A stretch of 64,000 bases of DNA from Roseomonas fluvialis (GTDB lineage: Bacteria; Pseudomonadota; Alphaproteobacteria; Acetobacterales; Acetobacteraceae): positions 434,001 through 498,000 of the forward strand of contig NZ_AP025637.1 in assembly GCF_022846615.1 (NCBI RefSeq), read 5' to 3'. Made by a program: the position numbers and the translations under genes. Below the pieces are notes generated by a model that did not search any database, had not been told where the DNA came from, and worked only from the letters and a program-made list of their open reading frames with translations. Positions 10,062-18,835 of this stretch are shown here, piece after piece (the stretch's first letter is position 1; each line of letters starts with the position of its first letter).

Positions 10062-10520
10062 GCCGCTAGACAAGCCTTTTGCGTGATACAGACAGAGGAT
10101 AGCGCTCCTGTTGACGAGCTCCACCGCCGCCTGCTGCTTCAATTCGGCGAGGACCTCCGTCACGCTCGGGAACAGGCAATCGGAAATCTCTGCGCCGCAG
10201 CCGCTTACCAGCACGATCGTGTGCCGCAACATGCCGACCCGCGCCATCGGCGTGGGAGTCGACGAGCATCAATTCAGCAAGTCGAAGCTACTCGAGATAT
10301 CGCTAGTCGTTGGCCGTAAATGATTGTGCTTGCGGCTCTCGTTGCAACCAATCCGTGTGTTCTTGCTCAACAAATCTCGAATCAGAAGTATTTCACGCGG
10401 TATGCCGCATAGCCAGCACTTGACAGTTTACCGCGACGTCTAATGCCCGTTAGCCTCTCACCGCCGGCAATAACGCCCGACATCGTCCGCGCAACAACGT
10501 GGAATGAACGGAGGCGACCG
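10062..10520. other. Divergent intergenic region between the DUF429-like gene and the lipoprotein gene
   Basis: About 460 bp between two divergently read genes. It is somewhat less GC-rich towards 10300-10440. It probably holds promoters for both sides; I could not identify a confident -35/-10 pair, operator or RNA. Confidence 0.35.
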
Positions 10521-11783
10521 ATGGTACGAGTTCGCGGCATTATCGCCCGCACCGCCCGCGCACTATTTGCCGCGTTGGTCCTCACATTCCCCTTAGCCGC
10601 GTGCCTGCAGGTCAGTGGATCTAATCGCGGCTTCGATTTCCCTGACGCGACGCCGAGCCTTCCCTTTCGCCACGTTGGCTTCGAGCACCTGAGCCCCTCC
10701 TCGAACAATCTTGTCAATCAGATGGCGATTGCCATCGTTCAACTCGTGACCATCCGTGTAGATGACGCCGGGGGCCATCGGATCGTCATTCGAAACACGG
10801 CGGCACGCGGCAGTGCGCCGACAGAAATCGTGATGCAGGCGCGCTACTTCGCGCTACCAGGCAGTCCTTCCGTCCTCGCAATTCGCTTCAGCGCGACGCA
10901 GTTCGGGCAACTGGATGCAATGCCGGTCGGCGATGAGGACGCTTATCTCTACGTCTTCGTCGAGAAGACCGCCGACATCGTCCAGATTCTGCCCTTCAGC
11001 CGCGCGGCGATCGAGGCCTGGCGGCCGACGACTGACGCGGACCAGCAGCTTCGGACGCAAGCGCTCGCCTTGCGCGTCAGCGGCCAGGGGCGCGATGCGG
11101 CGATCCTTACGGAGGACGTCCGGCAGCTGGAACTCGCGCTCCGAACCGCCTCGCGGATGCCGACCGCGCAGCGCGCCACGCTAAAGCTGCGTGATGCGGC
11201 GACGGCGCCCCGGCCCGCGCCGCAAGTTAACGCCGCGCGCCCTGCGCAGCCAGCGGCCTCCGGTTCGACTCGCTGGCGATTCGGTCGCTCGCAGGATCCG
11301 GTCACCCGGGAGGTGACGCAATATGCCAACCTCGCCGCTGACCCTGCAGAAGGCGGCGGTCCCGGTGGCCAGATGATCCAGGCCCGCTGCGCGGGTCCGC
11401 GCCTCGAACTCCTGTTTGCCAATGGCAGTCTGCCCCTGCGCAACGAGTTGTCCGAAAGCCGTTTGCGTGCGGCACTGATGGAGATCAACTTCGACGATCG
11501 CGTGGTTCAGCGTCTCATTTGGCAGATCCTCGACCGGCATCCGACCACGGCCATCGACCCGTTCGGCGTCGGAGGATTTATTGGACTAGCCGGGATGTTC
11601 GAGCCCTCGGTGCAGCGTGCCTCCACAACCTGGGACTCCGCCTGGCTGCTGAACATGCTGTCGGGATCGGACCGGGTCATCCTGCGGGTGTGGGACGCGC
11701 GCCACAACGCGCATGTGATCCGGTTTTCGCCGCGCTCGTCGATCGGGGAGTTTCAGCGCCACCTGTCCAACTGCGTGCGGTGA
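10521..11783 (+). CDS. Putative lipoprotein of unknown function with a VasI-like C-terminal domain
   Basis: A 420-residue protein beginning with a lipoprotein signal: basic MVRVRGIIARTARA, a hydrophobic stretch and the lipobox LAAC with Cys near residue 33. The start at 10521 is preferred over an upstream ATG at 10443 because a GGAGG-like ribosome site precedes it and the signal peptide begins there. An Ala/Pro-rich linker (about 230-255) leads to a C-terminal domain with WRFGRSQDPVTREV, a conserved-looking Cys (QARCAGPRLEL) and a final FQRHLSNCVR. This layout recalls VasI/type VI-associated accessory domains that bind target peptides, but the resemblance is weak and no secretion genes are nearby. 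It is probably anchored to a membrane facing the periplasm. Confidence 0.65.
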   Translation: MVRVRGIIARTARALFAALVLTFPLAACLQVSGSNRGFDFPDATPSLPFRHVGFEHLSPSSNNLVNQMAIAIVQLVTIRVDDAGGHRIVIRNTAARGSAPTEIVMQARYFALPGSPSVLAIRFSATQFGQLDAMPVGDEDAYLYVFVEKTADIVQILPFSRAAIEAWRPTTDADQQLRTQALALRVSGQGRDAAILTEDVRQLELALRTASRMPTAQRATLKLRDAATAPRPAPQVNAARPAQPAASGSTRWRFGRSQDPVTREVTQYANLAADPAEGGGPGGQMIQARCAGPRLELLFANGSLPLRNELSESRLRAALMEINFDDRVVQRLIWQILDRHPTTAIDPFGVGGFIGLAGMFEPSVQRASTTWDSAWLLNMLSGSDRVILRVWDARHNAHVIRFSPRSSIGEFQRHLSNCVR

Positions 11784-11957
11784 GACGATGACCGCCTCTG
11801 GACCGGCAGACCGCCTGCCCACTGCTTCGGTTTGGAATGCGCGTCAGCCACGCGAAGCCTGTGGCTGGCATGAACTGGGAAGACGACCGAGCAGAGCGCT
11901 TCGCGCGTCCGGAAACCCGCCGACGATCGCGCCGGCTCAAGTGTTGCGGGGGACCTG

Positions 11958-13271
11958 ATGTCCGACATGGAGCGAGGGCGGCTGATCAGCCAGCATGGCG
12001 CCTCATCGCAGGTTGTCGCGAACTACGACAGCCGGGTCGCTGAGCGCGAGCACGCCGAAGCGTCATGGCGAGCGATCGAGGCCGCGTCGGCGACCTCGCC
12101 TGGCAACTCCGGCACGCCAACGAGCGGCGCGGGCGTCGCAGGAGCAGGGGGCGAGGCGCTAGGCAAGCTGCTGGCGTTCGCCCTTCTGATGGCGGGCCTC
12201 TACGGTCTCTATCTATTTGCGGCTGAGGCTGTGCGAACGCTTGGGTTCATCTGGCGCGAGGCCGTGTTGGGTGTTGGAGCCAGCGGGCACCTTGGCCTGA
12301 CGCTTAGCCTCATGATCTCGGTGCTTGCCATCTGGAGCGGGTTGCGCTGCCTGGAGCGGTATCGGAATCTGCGGCTCGGAGTGCGCATTGCTGCGCTATT
12401 CGTCGCTATTCCCGTTGGCCAGATCCTACTCTGGCTGGCGGGCAACGTGATGCTTGCCCTACCACTTGTCGGGCCGCTGATGAGCCCGCTGCCGGACTGG
12501 CTGTCTGCACATCTGCCGGAGATCGAGACGAACCGGTTGGACATCGCCGCCGACATCGCCACTGCGACCATCGCTGCGGTCGGCGTGAGCCTCACGATTC
12601 CGCTTTGGCAGATCATCGAGCGCGGCGGTACGGCCGCGATGGGCAGGCTCATCGAGCTGCAAGTGAGCCTCGCACGAAGGGGGCTGACTCTTCCTCTTGC
12701 GATCGCGGGCGCGACGATGATCCTGCTTGCGTCCTTCGCGATGCCTACGCCGCCGCTCGCCATGCCGTTTGGCATCTGGCTCCATGGCGCGATCATTGTG
12801 GGCCTTATGTTCGGTTGGCGGGTGAGCCTGAGTGCGATCCTGTTGGCGGTCGCGATAGGGCAGCCGGGTTATGACGAAGCATCTGCCATGTTCCGAGACG
12901 GCAGCGCGCTTCGCCGAATTGCGCTCTGGTGGTCGGGGTTGATCGTGACCGCGGCAGCGGCCGGCCTGCTGAGGCCGTCCCTACCGTCGACACCGGTTGA
13001 GGAGATGCGTACCGCGGTCTTGGCGACGTGTGTCGGCCTTGTCGTCGGGTGCCTGACAATGCTCGTGATCGAACTCGCAGAGTTAGGAAGCCGCAATCTG
13101 TGGCAACTGTTCGTCGACTACTGGGTCCGCTTTCTCCCGCCGTATGCGCTCGGCTACGCCGTCAGCATCGGTATCGGATCCGGGGTTTCGGTCGTGATCA
13201 GGAACCTGGGTCACAGGTGGCAGCGACTGGCGGAGGAGGGTCGCGTCGCCGGGCGCGCGATCCAAGTCTAA
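11958..13271 (+). CDS. Polytopic membrane protein of unknown function
   Basis: A 437-residue protein with a hydrophilic N-terminal ~70 residues (Gly/Ser/Ala-rich linker near 47-65) followed by about eight hydrophobic segments. These include LLAFALLMAGLYGLYLFA, LTLSLMISVLAIWSG, a long helix pair around 135-165 and three more near 245-345, and a final FLPPYALGYAVSIGIG-type segment before a basic tail. I recognise no family. It follows the lipoprotein gene by 175 bp on the same strand and may be cotranscribed with it. The start at 11958 is the first Met that gives a soluble N terminus. No catalytic motif is evident, and function is unknown. Confidence 0.65.
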   Translation: MSDMERGRLISQHGASSQVVANYDSRVAEREHAEASWRAIEAASATSPGNSGTPTSGAGVAGAGGEALGKLLAFALLMAGLYGLYLFAAEAVRTLGFIWREAVLGVGASGHLGLTLSLMISVLAIWSGLRCLERYRNLRLGVRIAALFVAIPVGQILLWLAGNVMLALPLVGPLMSPLPDWLSAHLPEIETNRLDIAADIATATIAAVGVSLTIPLWQIIERGGTAAMGRLIELQVSLARRGLTLPLAIAGATMILLASFAMPTPPLAMPFGIWLHGAIIVGLMFGWRVSLSAILLAVAIGQPGYDEASAMFRDGSALRRIALWWSGLIVTAAAAGLLRPSLPSTPVEEMRTAVLATCVGLVVGCLTMLVIELAELGSRNLWQLFVDYWVRFLPPYALGYAVSIGIGSGVSVVIRNLGHRWQRLAEEGRVAGRAIQV

Positions 13272-13828
13272 CTTTACGCTGCGTTCACACGCCCGGCTCG
13301 GGAGCAGGGGATTGATGCTTGTACTTTGACGCGACTGTCGTCGTGGCGCGCCTATCTGCGGAGGGGCCGAGATCACTTGTGCACCTCCCCAACCCTCTCC
13401 GCTCTGAGCAGCCCCGTCCCGACGACTGCATTCATCCCTGCGACGATCCGGGGGTCGTCGACATCCGTCTCCTGCGCTGCCCGCAGCGTGGCTCCTGGAG
13501 GTACACGGGGGATACCACGTGGAAGCGTCGAGGCACCGCTTGCTTCATCGTGACGAAGCTGTGCGGGCGCGGTACGTGCGGCACCTCAGCGCACCACTCT
13601 ACCGGAGTGATGGCGAAGGGAGTACGCCCGGCTTCGAACCGCCGCTGCGGCCGAGCTCGCGATATACGTCGCGCCCCGATCTGAACACGCCCAAAGCCGT
13701 GTGGATGCACGTTGGCACTCCCGCGACTGGCCCAGCGTGATCCTCGAGGGCAGGCTGAATTCATTTGCTGGCGCGCGACCTCGGTGCGCATGCCGCTGAT
13801 CCGTCTGGCCGCGATCAGGCTCGCCCGA
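13272..13828. other. 560-bp region without a recognisable gene
   Basis: This lies between the plus-strand membrane-protein gene and the end of the minus-strand LysR gene. The short frames present (for example on the minus strand at 13432-13836) are Arg/Pro-rich and unconvincing. I see no RNA gene or repeat. Confidence 0.4.
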
Positions 13829-14722
13829 TCAGCCAAAGTGCCAATCGCAGTTGTCGGTGGCCGTCTCGATGAAGGCGCGCAACTTGGCCGGGATCAGCCT
13901 TGCCGCGGGCCATGCGATCTGGATGGGCAGCACGGGTGCCTCGAAGTCGCCCAGGATTCGGATCAGGCGGCCGGCGGCGAGGGCCTCACGCGCCTGATAG
14001 GCCAGGACCATGGTCAGGCCACCTCCGCGCTCGGCCGCGCAAAGCGCCGCATCGGCGCTGTTGGTGACCAGCCGCGGGGCGATGGGCACGCGTTCCTCCA
14101 GGCCATCGCGATACAGGCGCCATTCCTCAGCCCCTTCGAAGGCCGAGAACCGGATGATGGCATGCGCCGTCACCTCGCGCGGGTCCCGCGGCGTCCCGTG
14201 GCGGGCGAGGTAGCCGGGGGCCGCGACGATGATCCGCCGCGTCTCGCCCAGGCGCCGTGCAACGAGGCCGGAATCGGGCAGGTGGCCGATGCGGATGGCG
14301 CAGTCCACCCCCTCCTCCACCATGTTCACCCAGCGGTCGGAGAGTTGGAGCTGCCCCTGCACGCCATCATGGCGCCGGAGGTACTCGGCCATCAGCGGCG
14401 CCACATGCAGGCGGCCGAATACGGCGGGGGCTGACACCACCAGACGCCCCACCGGCGTCAACCGCTCCGACTGTGCGAATTCCTCCGCCTCCGCCAGTTC
14501 GGCCATGATGCGGCGGGCACTCTCAAGGTAATGCGCGCCGGCCTCGGTCAGCGTGACCGAGCGCGTGGTGCGGGCCAGCAGGCGCACGCCGAGATGCGCC
14601 TCGAGTGCCGCCACATGCCGCGTCACGGCGGAGGGCACGAGGCCCAGATGCCGCGCGGCAGGGGCGAACCCGTGGCGGTCCACCACGGCGATGAAGGCGG
14701 AGATGGCGGCGAAGCGATCCAT
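13829..14722 (-). CDS. LysR-family transcriptional regulator (module 1)
   Basis: A 297-residue regulator with the usual LysR plan. The N-terminal winged helix (MDRFAAISAFIAVVDRHGFA, then ARHLGLVPSAVTRHVAALE, residues 1-60) is followed by a linker helix and a periplasmic-binding-type effector domain (about 90-297). The RHDGVQGQLQLSDR and VDCAIRIGHL segments are typical of the CrgA/DhmA branch. It is divergent from the CMD-family gene at 14844, and a 9-bp inverted repeat starts one base from its ATG (14724-14748). It therefore probably represses itself and controls the 14844-16502 genes. The inducer is unknown. Confidence 0.92.
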   Translation of the reverse strand: MDRFAAISAFIAVVDRHGFAPAARHLGLVPSAVTRHVAALEAHLGVRLLARTTRSVTLTEAGAHYLESARRIMAELAEAEEFAQSERLTPVGRLVVSAPAVFGRLHVAPLMAEYLRRHDGVQGQLQLSDRWVNMVEEGVDCAIRIGHLPDSGLVARRLGETRRIIVAAPGYLARHGTPRDPREVTAHAIIRFSAFEGAEEWRLYRDGLEERVPIAPRLVTNSADAALCAAERGGGLTMVLAYQAREALAAGRLIRILGDFEAPVLPIQIAWPAARLIPAKLRAFIETATDNCDWHFG

Positions 14723-14723
14723 A

Positions 14724-14748
14724 CATCATTGCATCACAAGCAATGATG
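14724..14748. promoter_or_regulatory. Candidate LysR operator (module 1)
   Basis: A perfect inverted repeat with arms CATCATTGC and GCAATGATG around a 7-base spacer (ATCACAA). It begins one base upstream of the LysR start codon and lies ~95 bp from the divergent CMD-family gene. The position suits autorepression plus control of the divergent genes. The LysR T-N11-A core fits inside it. The repeat is directly seen; its role is inferred. Confidence 0.65.
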
Positions 14749-14843
14749 AAGTTCCAGGAATGAGAATTATCGTCTGCGGAGCAATGAAGCATATCCGCCC
14801 TGTCGCGGCTGGATCCTCCGACCGCCCAAGCAGGAGACTTCAG

Positions 14844-15389
14844 ATGACCCGCCTTGCCACCCACGCCTCGATCGAAGCCGCCCCTGAGGCCTCGCGCCCC
14901 TTCCTCGCCGCCGTGCAGAAGCAGCTGGGCTCCGTGCCCAACCTGTTCCGCACCGTCGCCAGCAGCTCGGCTGCGCTGGAGGGCTATCTCGGCCTCAGCG
15001 CCGCCCTGGCCAAGGGCAGTCTGCCCGCCCAGACCCGCGAGCGCATCGCGCTGGCCGTCGCCGAGATCAATGGCTGTGACTACTGCCTCGCCGCCCACAC
15101 CTACCTCGGCAGTACGGCGGCGAAGCTCGATGCCGCCGAGATCGCCGCCAATCGCGCCGGCTTCTCCAACGACCCAAGGGCCGATGCCGCCGTGCGCTTC
15201 GCCGCCAAGGTGGCGCGGGAGCGCGGCCACGTGGATGACGATGCGCTGCGCCTGGTGAAGCTCTCCGGCTATTCCGATGCGCAGATCGTCGAGATCATCC
15301 TTCACGTCGCGCTGAACACCTGGACCAACTACCTCAACGAGGTGGCCCAGACGGTGGTGGACTTCCCCGTCGTGTCGCGCGCCGCCTGA
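14844..15389 (+). CDS. Carboxymuconolactone decarboxylase (CMD)/AhpD-family protein (module 1)
   Basis: A 181-residue protein with the AhpD fold, starting at the ATG preceded by CAGGAGAC. The family redox motif is present as [16 protein letters not shown] (CxxC with the following His, around residue 75), as in alkylhydroperoxidase-like CMD proteins. It opens a three-gene run with the DUF1348 and COG3576 genes and sits opposite LysR 1. Likely role: peroxide or reactive-electrophile reduction using the CxxC pair, in the cytoplasm. The true substrate and electron donor are unknown. A paralogue in the same arrangement lies at 17558. Confidence 0.9.
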   Translation: MTRLATHASIEAAPEASRPFLAAVQKQLGSVPNLFRTVASSSAALEGYLGLSAALAKGSLPAQTRERIALAVAEINGCDYCLAAHTYLGSTAAKLDAAEIAANRAGFSNDPRADAAVRFAAKVARERGHVDDDALRLVKLSGYSDAQIVEIILHVALNTWTNYLNEVAQTVVDFPVVSRAA

Positions 15390-15453
15390 AAAGCGATTGG
15401 CGTCGCCGCACAGGCGTTGCCGTCCGTCCCGCCCGAAGACAGGGAAACCCATA

Positions 15454-15918
15454 ATGTACCGCCCGCCGGTCCCGCCCTTCACCGCCGAAACCGCCGCCCA
15501 GAAAGCCCGCATGGCCGAGGATGCGTGGAACGGGCGGGACCCCACCCGCGTGGCCCTCGCCTATACGCCGGACAGCCGCTGGCGGAACCGCGCCGAGTTC
15601 CTGCAGGGGCGCGCGGCGATCGAGGCCTTCCTCGCGCGCAAATGGGCGCGGGAACTCGACTACCGCCTCATCAAGGAGGTCTGGGCCTTCCAGGGCGACC
15701 GCATCGCGGTGCGCTTCGCCTATGAATGGCATGACGACAGCGGCCACTGGTTCCGCAGCTACGGCAACGAGAGCTGGGAATTCGACGATACGGGGCTGAT
15801 GCGCACCCGCATGGCCTCGATCAACGACCTCCCGATCCGCGCGGATCAACGCCTGTTCCACTGGCCGCAAGGTCGCCGCCCGGACGCGCATCCGGGCCTT
15901 TCGGAGATGGGCCTGTGA
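15454..15918 (+). CDS. DUF1348 family protein (NTF2/SnoaL-like)
   Basis: A 154-residue protein that matches DUF1348 along its whole length: [20 protein letters not shown] at the N terminus, [46 protein letters not shown] and ASINDLPI. The NTF2-like cone fold usually binds small molecules, but no reaction is established for this family. The start at 15454 (ATG) is the first residue that matches. It is in the CMD operon and its stop overlaps the next start by GTGA, so it is translated with the PPOX-family gene. Confidence 0.92.
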   Translation: MYRPPVPPFTAETAAQKARMAEDAWNGRDPTRVALAYTPDSRWRNRAEFLQGRAAIEAFLARKWARELDYRLIKEVWAFQGDRIAVRFAYEWHDDSGHWFRSYGNESWEFDDTGLMRTRMASINDLPIRADQRLFHWPQGRRPDAHPGLSEMGL

Positions 15919-16502
15919 ACCAGCTTCCCTTCAGCCCCAGCGTGCGTGCGGTCCAGGACCGCAAGACCGCCCGGCCGCGCCACCGCGAGATGGAGTTCCG
16001 CAGCCGGATCACGCCCGATCTCGCGGAATTCATCGGTGCGCAGACAAGCGTGTTCCTAGCCACCGCCAGTGCCGATGGGCAGCCCTATATCCAGCATCGC
16101 GGCGGCCCGGCGGGCTTCCTGCACGTGCTCTCGCCGACGCAGCTTGGCTTCGCGGATTTCCGGGGCAACCGTCAGTACATCACGCTGGGAAATCTGGCCG
16201 ACAACCCCAAGGCCTTCCTGTTCCTGATGGATTACGCAAACCGGAGGCGCATCAAGCTCTGGGGAACGGCGCGCGTGGTGGAGGATGACGCAGCCCTGCT
16301 GCAGGCGCTGCGCCCCGACGGGTATTCCGCCATCCCGGAGCAGGCCATCCTGTTCGACCTCGGCGCGTGGGACGCGAACTGCCCGCAGCACATCCCGCAG
16401 CGCTTCGAGGCCGCCGACGTCGCCGCCGCCCTGGCGAAGCGCGATGCGCGCATCGCCGAGCTCGAGGCGGAACTGGCGCGGCGCCTGCCCACACAGGGCT
16501 GA
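15915..16502 (+). CDS. Pyridoxamine 5'-phosphate oxidase-family flavoprotein (COG3576 type)
   Basis: A 195-residue split-barrel flavoprotein starting with GTG inside the stop of the preceding gene. Typical segments are [28 protein letters not shown] (residues 51-68), [18 protein letters not shown] and [15 protein letters not shown]. Members bind FMN or F420 and reduce small oxidants; this subgroup has no assigned substrate. The last ~25 residues form a charged helix. With the CMD-family and DUF1348 genes it makes a small operon controlled from the LysR palindrome. A detoxification role is inference from family and context. Confidence 0.9.
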   Translation: MNQLPFSPSVRAVQDRKTARPRHREMEFRSRITPDLAEFIGAQTSVFLATASADGQPYIQHRGGPAGFLHVLSPTQLGFADFRGNRQYITLGNLADNPKAFLFLMDYANRRRIKLWGTARVVEDDAALLQALRPDGYSAIPEQAILFDLGAWDANCPQHIPQRFEAADVAAALAKRDARIAELEAELARRLPTQG

Positions 16503-16524
16503 CGGCGCCAGGGCCGCCGCGTGT

Positions 16525-17439
16525 TCAGCCGCGCCCGCTCAGGCGCGGGTCGGCGTCGAATTCCTCGGCCAGGAAGTCGATCATCGCGCGCACCTTCGGC
16601 GCGAGGTAGCGGCGTGTCGACCATACTGCATGGATCGGCTGTGGCTTCGGTTCCCAGGCCTGCAGCAGGCGGACCAGCCGCCCTTCCTCGAACTCGCGAC
16701 CGACGAAGTGCCAGACCGGCACCATCCCGATGCCAAGCCCGCCGAGAACGGCGGCGCGCACCGCCTCGGTCGTGCTCACCCGCACGCGGCCCGCGACCGG
16801 CACGCTCAGCGGCCCCTCCGGCCCGTCGAACAGCCAGGCGGCCCCCGAGGCGAGCCCGCTGTACAGGACGCAGTCATGCCCGCGCAGATCGCCTGGCGTC
16901 GCCGGCACGCCGCGCCGCGCGAGATAGTCGGGCGTGGCGACCACCACGCGCCGCGTCAGCCCGATCCGCCGCGCGACCAGCGAGGGGTCGGACAACTCGC
17001 CCACGCGCAGCGCCATGTCGATGCCTTCCTCGACCAGGTCGGTGAAGCCGTCCGACAACACCAGGTCCACCGAGAGATCCGGATGGCGATCGAGGAAGCG
17101 CGGCAGGCGCGGCAGCAGGTGCAGCCGGCCCATCACCTCGGCCACCGCGAGGCGCAGCGTGCCGGTGGCGCGCCCCTTGCGCCGGCCCACGCTGGTCTCG
17201 GCCTCGGTCACCGCTTCCACGGCCCGGCGCGCGGCCTCGTAGAAGGCGCGGCCCTCCTCGGTCAGCGCCAGCGTGCGCGTCGTGCGTTGCAGCAGCAGGC
17301 AGCCCAGATGCTGCTCGAGCGCGGCGACCTGGCGCGAGATGGTGGGCTGCGAGGTGTTCGCCTCCCGCGCCGCCGCGCTGAAGGACCCGGTCTCGACGAC
17401 GCGGAGGAAGGTGCGGAACAGCGGCAGGGCGTCGCTCAT
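16525..17439 (-). CDS. LysR-family transcriptional regulator (module 2)
   Basis: A 304-residue LysR protein. The winged helix at residues 1-60 includes FLRVVETGSFSAAA and TSQPTISRQVAALEQHLG, and the effector domain follows. It converges on the PPOX-family gene (22 bp gap) and diverges from the CMD-family gene at 17558. A smaller inverted repeat with the same 7-base spacer as in module 1 begins one base from its start codon (17440-17458). It therefore likely autoregulates and controls the CMD-peroxiredoxin-EamA genes. Confidence 0.92.
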   Translation of the reverse strand: MSDALPLFRTFLRVVETGSFSAAAREANTSQPTISRQVAALEQHLGCLLLQRTTRTLALTEEGRAFYEAARRAVEAVTEAETSVGRRKGRATGTLRLAVAEVMGRLHLLPRLPRFLDRHPDLSVDLVLSDGFTDLVEEGIDMALRVGELSDPSLVARRIGLTRRVVVATPDYLARRGVPATPGDLRGHDCVLYSGLASGAAWLFDGPEGPLSVPVAGRVRVSTTEAVRAAVLGGLGIGMVPVWHFVGREFEEGRLVRLLQAWEPKPQPIHAVWSTRRYLAPKVRAMIDFLAEEFDADPRLSGRG

Positions 17440-17458
17440 TCATACATCATGCGTATGA
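17440..17458. promoter_or_regulatory. Candidate LysR operator (module 2)
   Basis: Inverted repeat TCATAC and GTATGA separated by the 7-base ATCATGC, directly next to the LysR 2 start codon. It has the same geometry and position as the module 1 palindrome but different arm sequence, which fits two regulators with separate specificities. Confidence 0.5.
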
Positions 17459-17557
17459 GAATGGTGTGCGCAAGACGCGTTCTGTCACCGCGCGTATCGG
17501 CGCATCACTGCCGCCACGGACGACATCCCCGCCGCCCGACGGTCCAGGAGACCACCG

Positions 17558-18139
17558 ATGACCCGCTTCGACCTGCACACCGCCGATACCGCGCCCGAAG
17601 GCAGCAGGCAGCTGCTTGCGCAGACCAAGGCGGCCTGGGGCTTTGTGCCCACGCTGCATGCGACGCTCGCCGAGAGCCCCGTGGCGCTCGCCGCCTATGA
17701 CACGCTGTTCGGCCTGGTCGCGAAGTCCACCCTCACCCCGGTCGAGCAGCAGGTCGCCTACCAGGCGGTCAACGTCTTCCACGGCTGCGAATACTGCACC
17801 GCCGGGCATACCTTCCTCTCGCGCAAGGCCGGCATGGCCGAGGACGCGGTGCAGGCGCTGCGCGAGGGCACGCCCATCGCGGATCCGCGCCTGCAGGCGC
17901 TGCGCGCCTTCGCGGAAGCCGTGGTGCGCGCGCGCGGGCTGGTCGGTGACGCCGCGGTCGATGCCTTCATCGCCGCCGGCTTCACCCGCGCCAATGTGCT
18001 CGAGGTGGTGACGGTCGTCGCGACCAAGACCATCAGCAACTACACCAACCACCTCACGCACACGCCGTACGAGGCCTTTATGGCTGATCCGTCGCTGGCC
18101 TGGACCGCGCCGCGCAACCGCGTCGCCGCCGCCGCCTGA
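17558..18139 (+). CDS. Carboxymuconolactone decarboxylase (CMD)/AhpD-family protein (module 2)
   Basis: A 193-residue AhpD-like protein. Its redox motif is HGCEYCTAGHTFLSRKAGM (CxxC plus His, around residue 73). The N terminus (MTRFDLHTADTAPEGSRQLL) and the central TLTPVEQQVAYQAVNV match the larger CMD subgroup. It starts with ATG after GACCACCG, divergent from LysR 2, and leads an operon with a peroxiredoxin-like gene and an EamA transporter. It probably reduces peroxides or acts as the reductant partner of the downstream peroxiredoxin (inference). Confidence 0.92.
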   Translation: MTRFDLHTADTAPEGSRQLLAQTKAAWGFVPTLHATLAESPVALAAYDTLFGLVAKSTLTPVEQQVAYQAVNVFHGCEYCTAGHTFLSRKAGMAEDAVQALREGTPIADPRLQALRAFAEAVVRARGLVGDAAVDAFIAAGFTRANVLEVVTVVATKTISNYTNHLTHTPYEAFMADPSLAWTAPRNRVAAAA

Positions 18140-18169
18140 CGCCCCGCCCTCGACGAAGGACATCGTGCC

Positions 18170-18823
18170 ATGACCCTGCAGACCGACCTCGACGCCCAGC
18201 GCACCGGCTGGGAATCCCGCGTGGGCGAGACCATCGCGCGCATGATCGCCGGCGACATCGAGGATCTCCGCAGCAGCGGAATTCTTGAGCGCGCCGCGCG
18301 GGCCGGCGACGCACTGCCGACCGGCACCGCGCTGATCGACCAGCGCGGCCGGCCTTTCGACCTCGCCGCGCTGGTCGCCGCGAAGCCCGTGATTGTGACC
18401 TTCTACCGCGGTGGCTGGTGCCCGTACTGCAACCTCGAACTCCGGGCCTACCAGCAGGCGCTGCCGGCGATCCGCGCGGCGGGCGCCGAACTGGTGGCGG
18501 TGTCCTTCGAGCGCCCCGACCACGCGCTCTCAACCGCTGAGAAGAACGACTTGGCGTTTACGGTGCTCAGCGATACCGGGGGCGCGCTCGCCTCCGCGCT
18601 CGGCATCCGCTTCACGCTGTCCGACACGGTGCGGCCATTCTACGAAAAGGCCGGCCACGCGCTGCCCGAACGCAACGGCGACGGCAGCTGGGCGCTGCCG
18701 ATGCCCGCGACCTTCGTGGTCGAGCGCGGCGGGCGCATCCGCGCGGCCTTCATCGAGCCCGACTACCGGCGCCGGGTCGACCCGCGCGCCGCACTCGACA
18801 TGCTGTCCCCGATGGCAGCCTGA
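18170..18823 (+). CDS. Peroxiredoxin-like AhpC/TSA-family protein
   Basis: A 217-residue thioredoxin-fold protein. The active region FYRGGWCPYCNLELRAYQ (around residue 80) has a CxxC pair, as in the bacterial PRX-like2/redoxin group, rather than the single peroxidatic Cys of classical AhpC. PMPATFVVERGG and a C-terminal YRRRVDPRAAL follow. The first ~55 residues are a helical extension common in this group. The gene sits 30 bp after the CMD gene, and the two together suggest a thiol peroxidase pair. The electron donor is unknown. Confidence 0.88.
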   Translation: MTLQTDLDAQRTGWESRVGETIARMIAGDIEDLRSSGILERAARAGDALPTGTALIDQRGRPFDLAALVAAKPVIVTFYRGGWCPYCNLELRAYQQALPAIRAAGAELVAVSFERPDHALSTAEKNDLAFTVLSDTGGALASALGIRFTLSDTVRPFYEKAGHALPERNGDGSWALPMPATFVVERGGRIRAAFIEPDYRRRVDPRAALDMLSPMAA

Positions 18824-18835
18824 CGGAGAGACACC

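Noticed and set aside
16285..17700. 471-codon plus-strand frame across LysR 2
   Set aside because: Antisense to the LysR gene and out of frame with the PPOX-family and CMD genes it overlaps.
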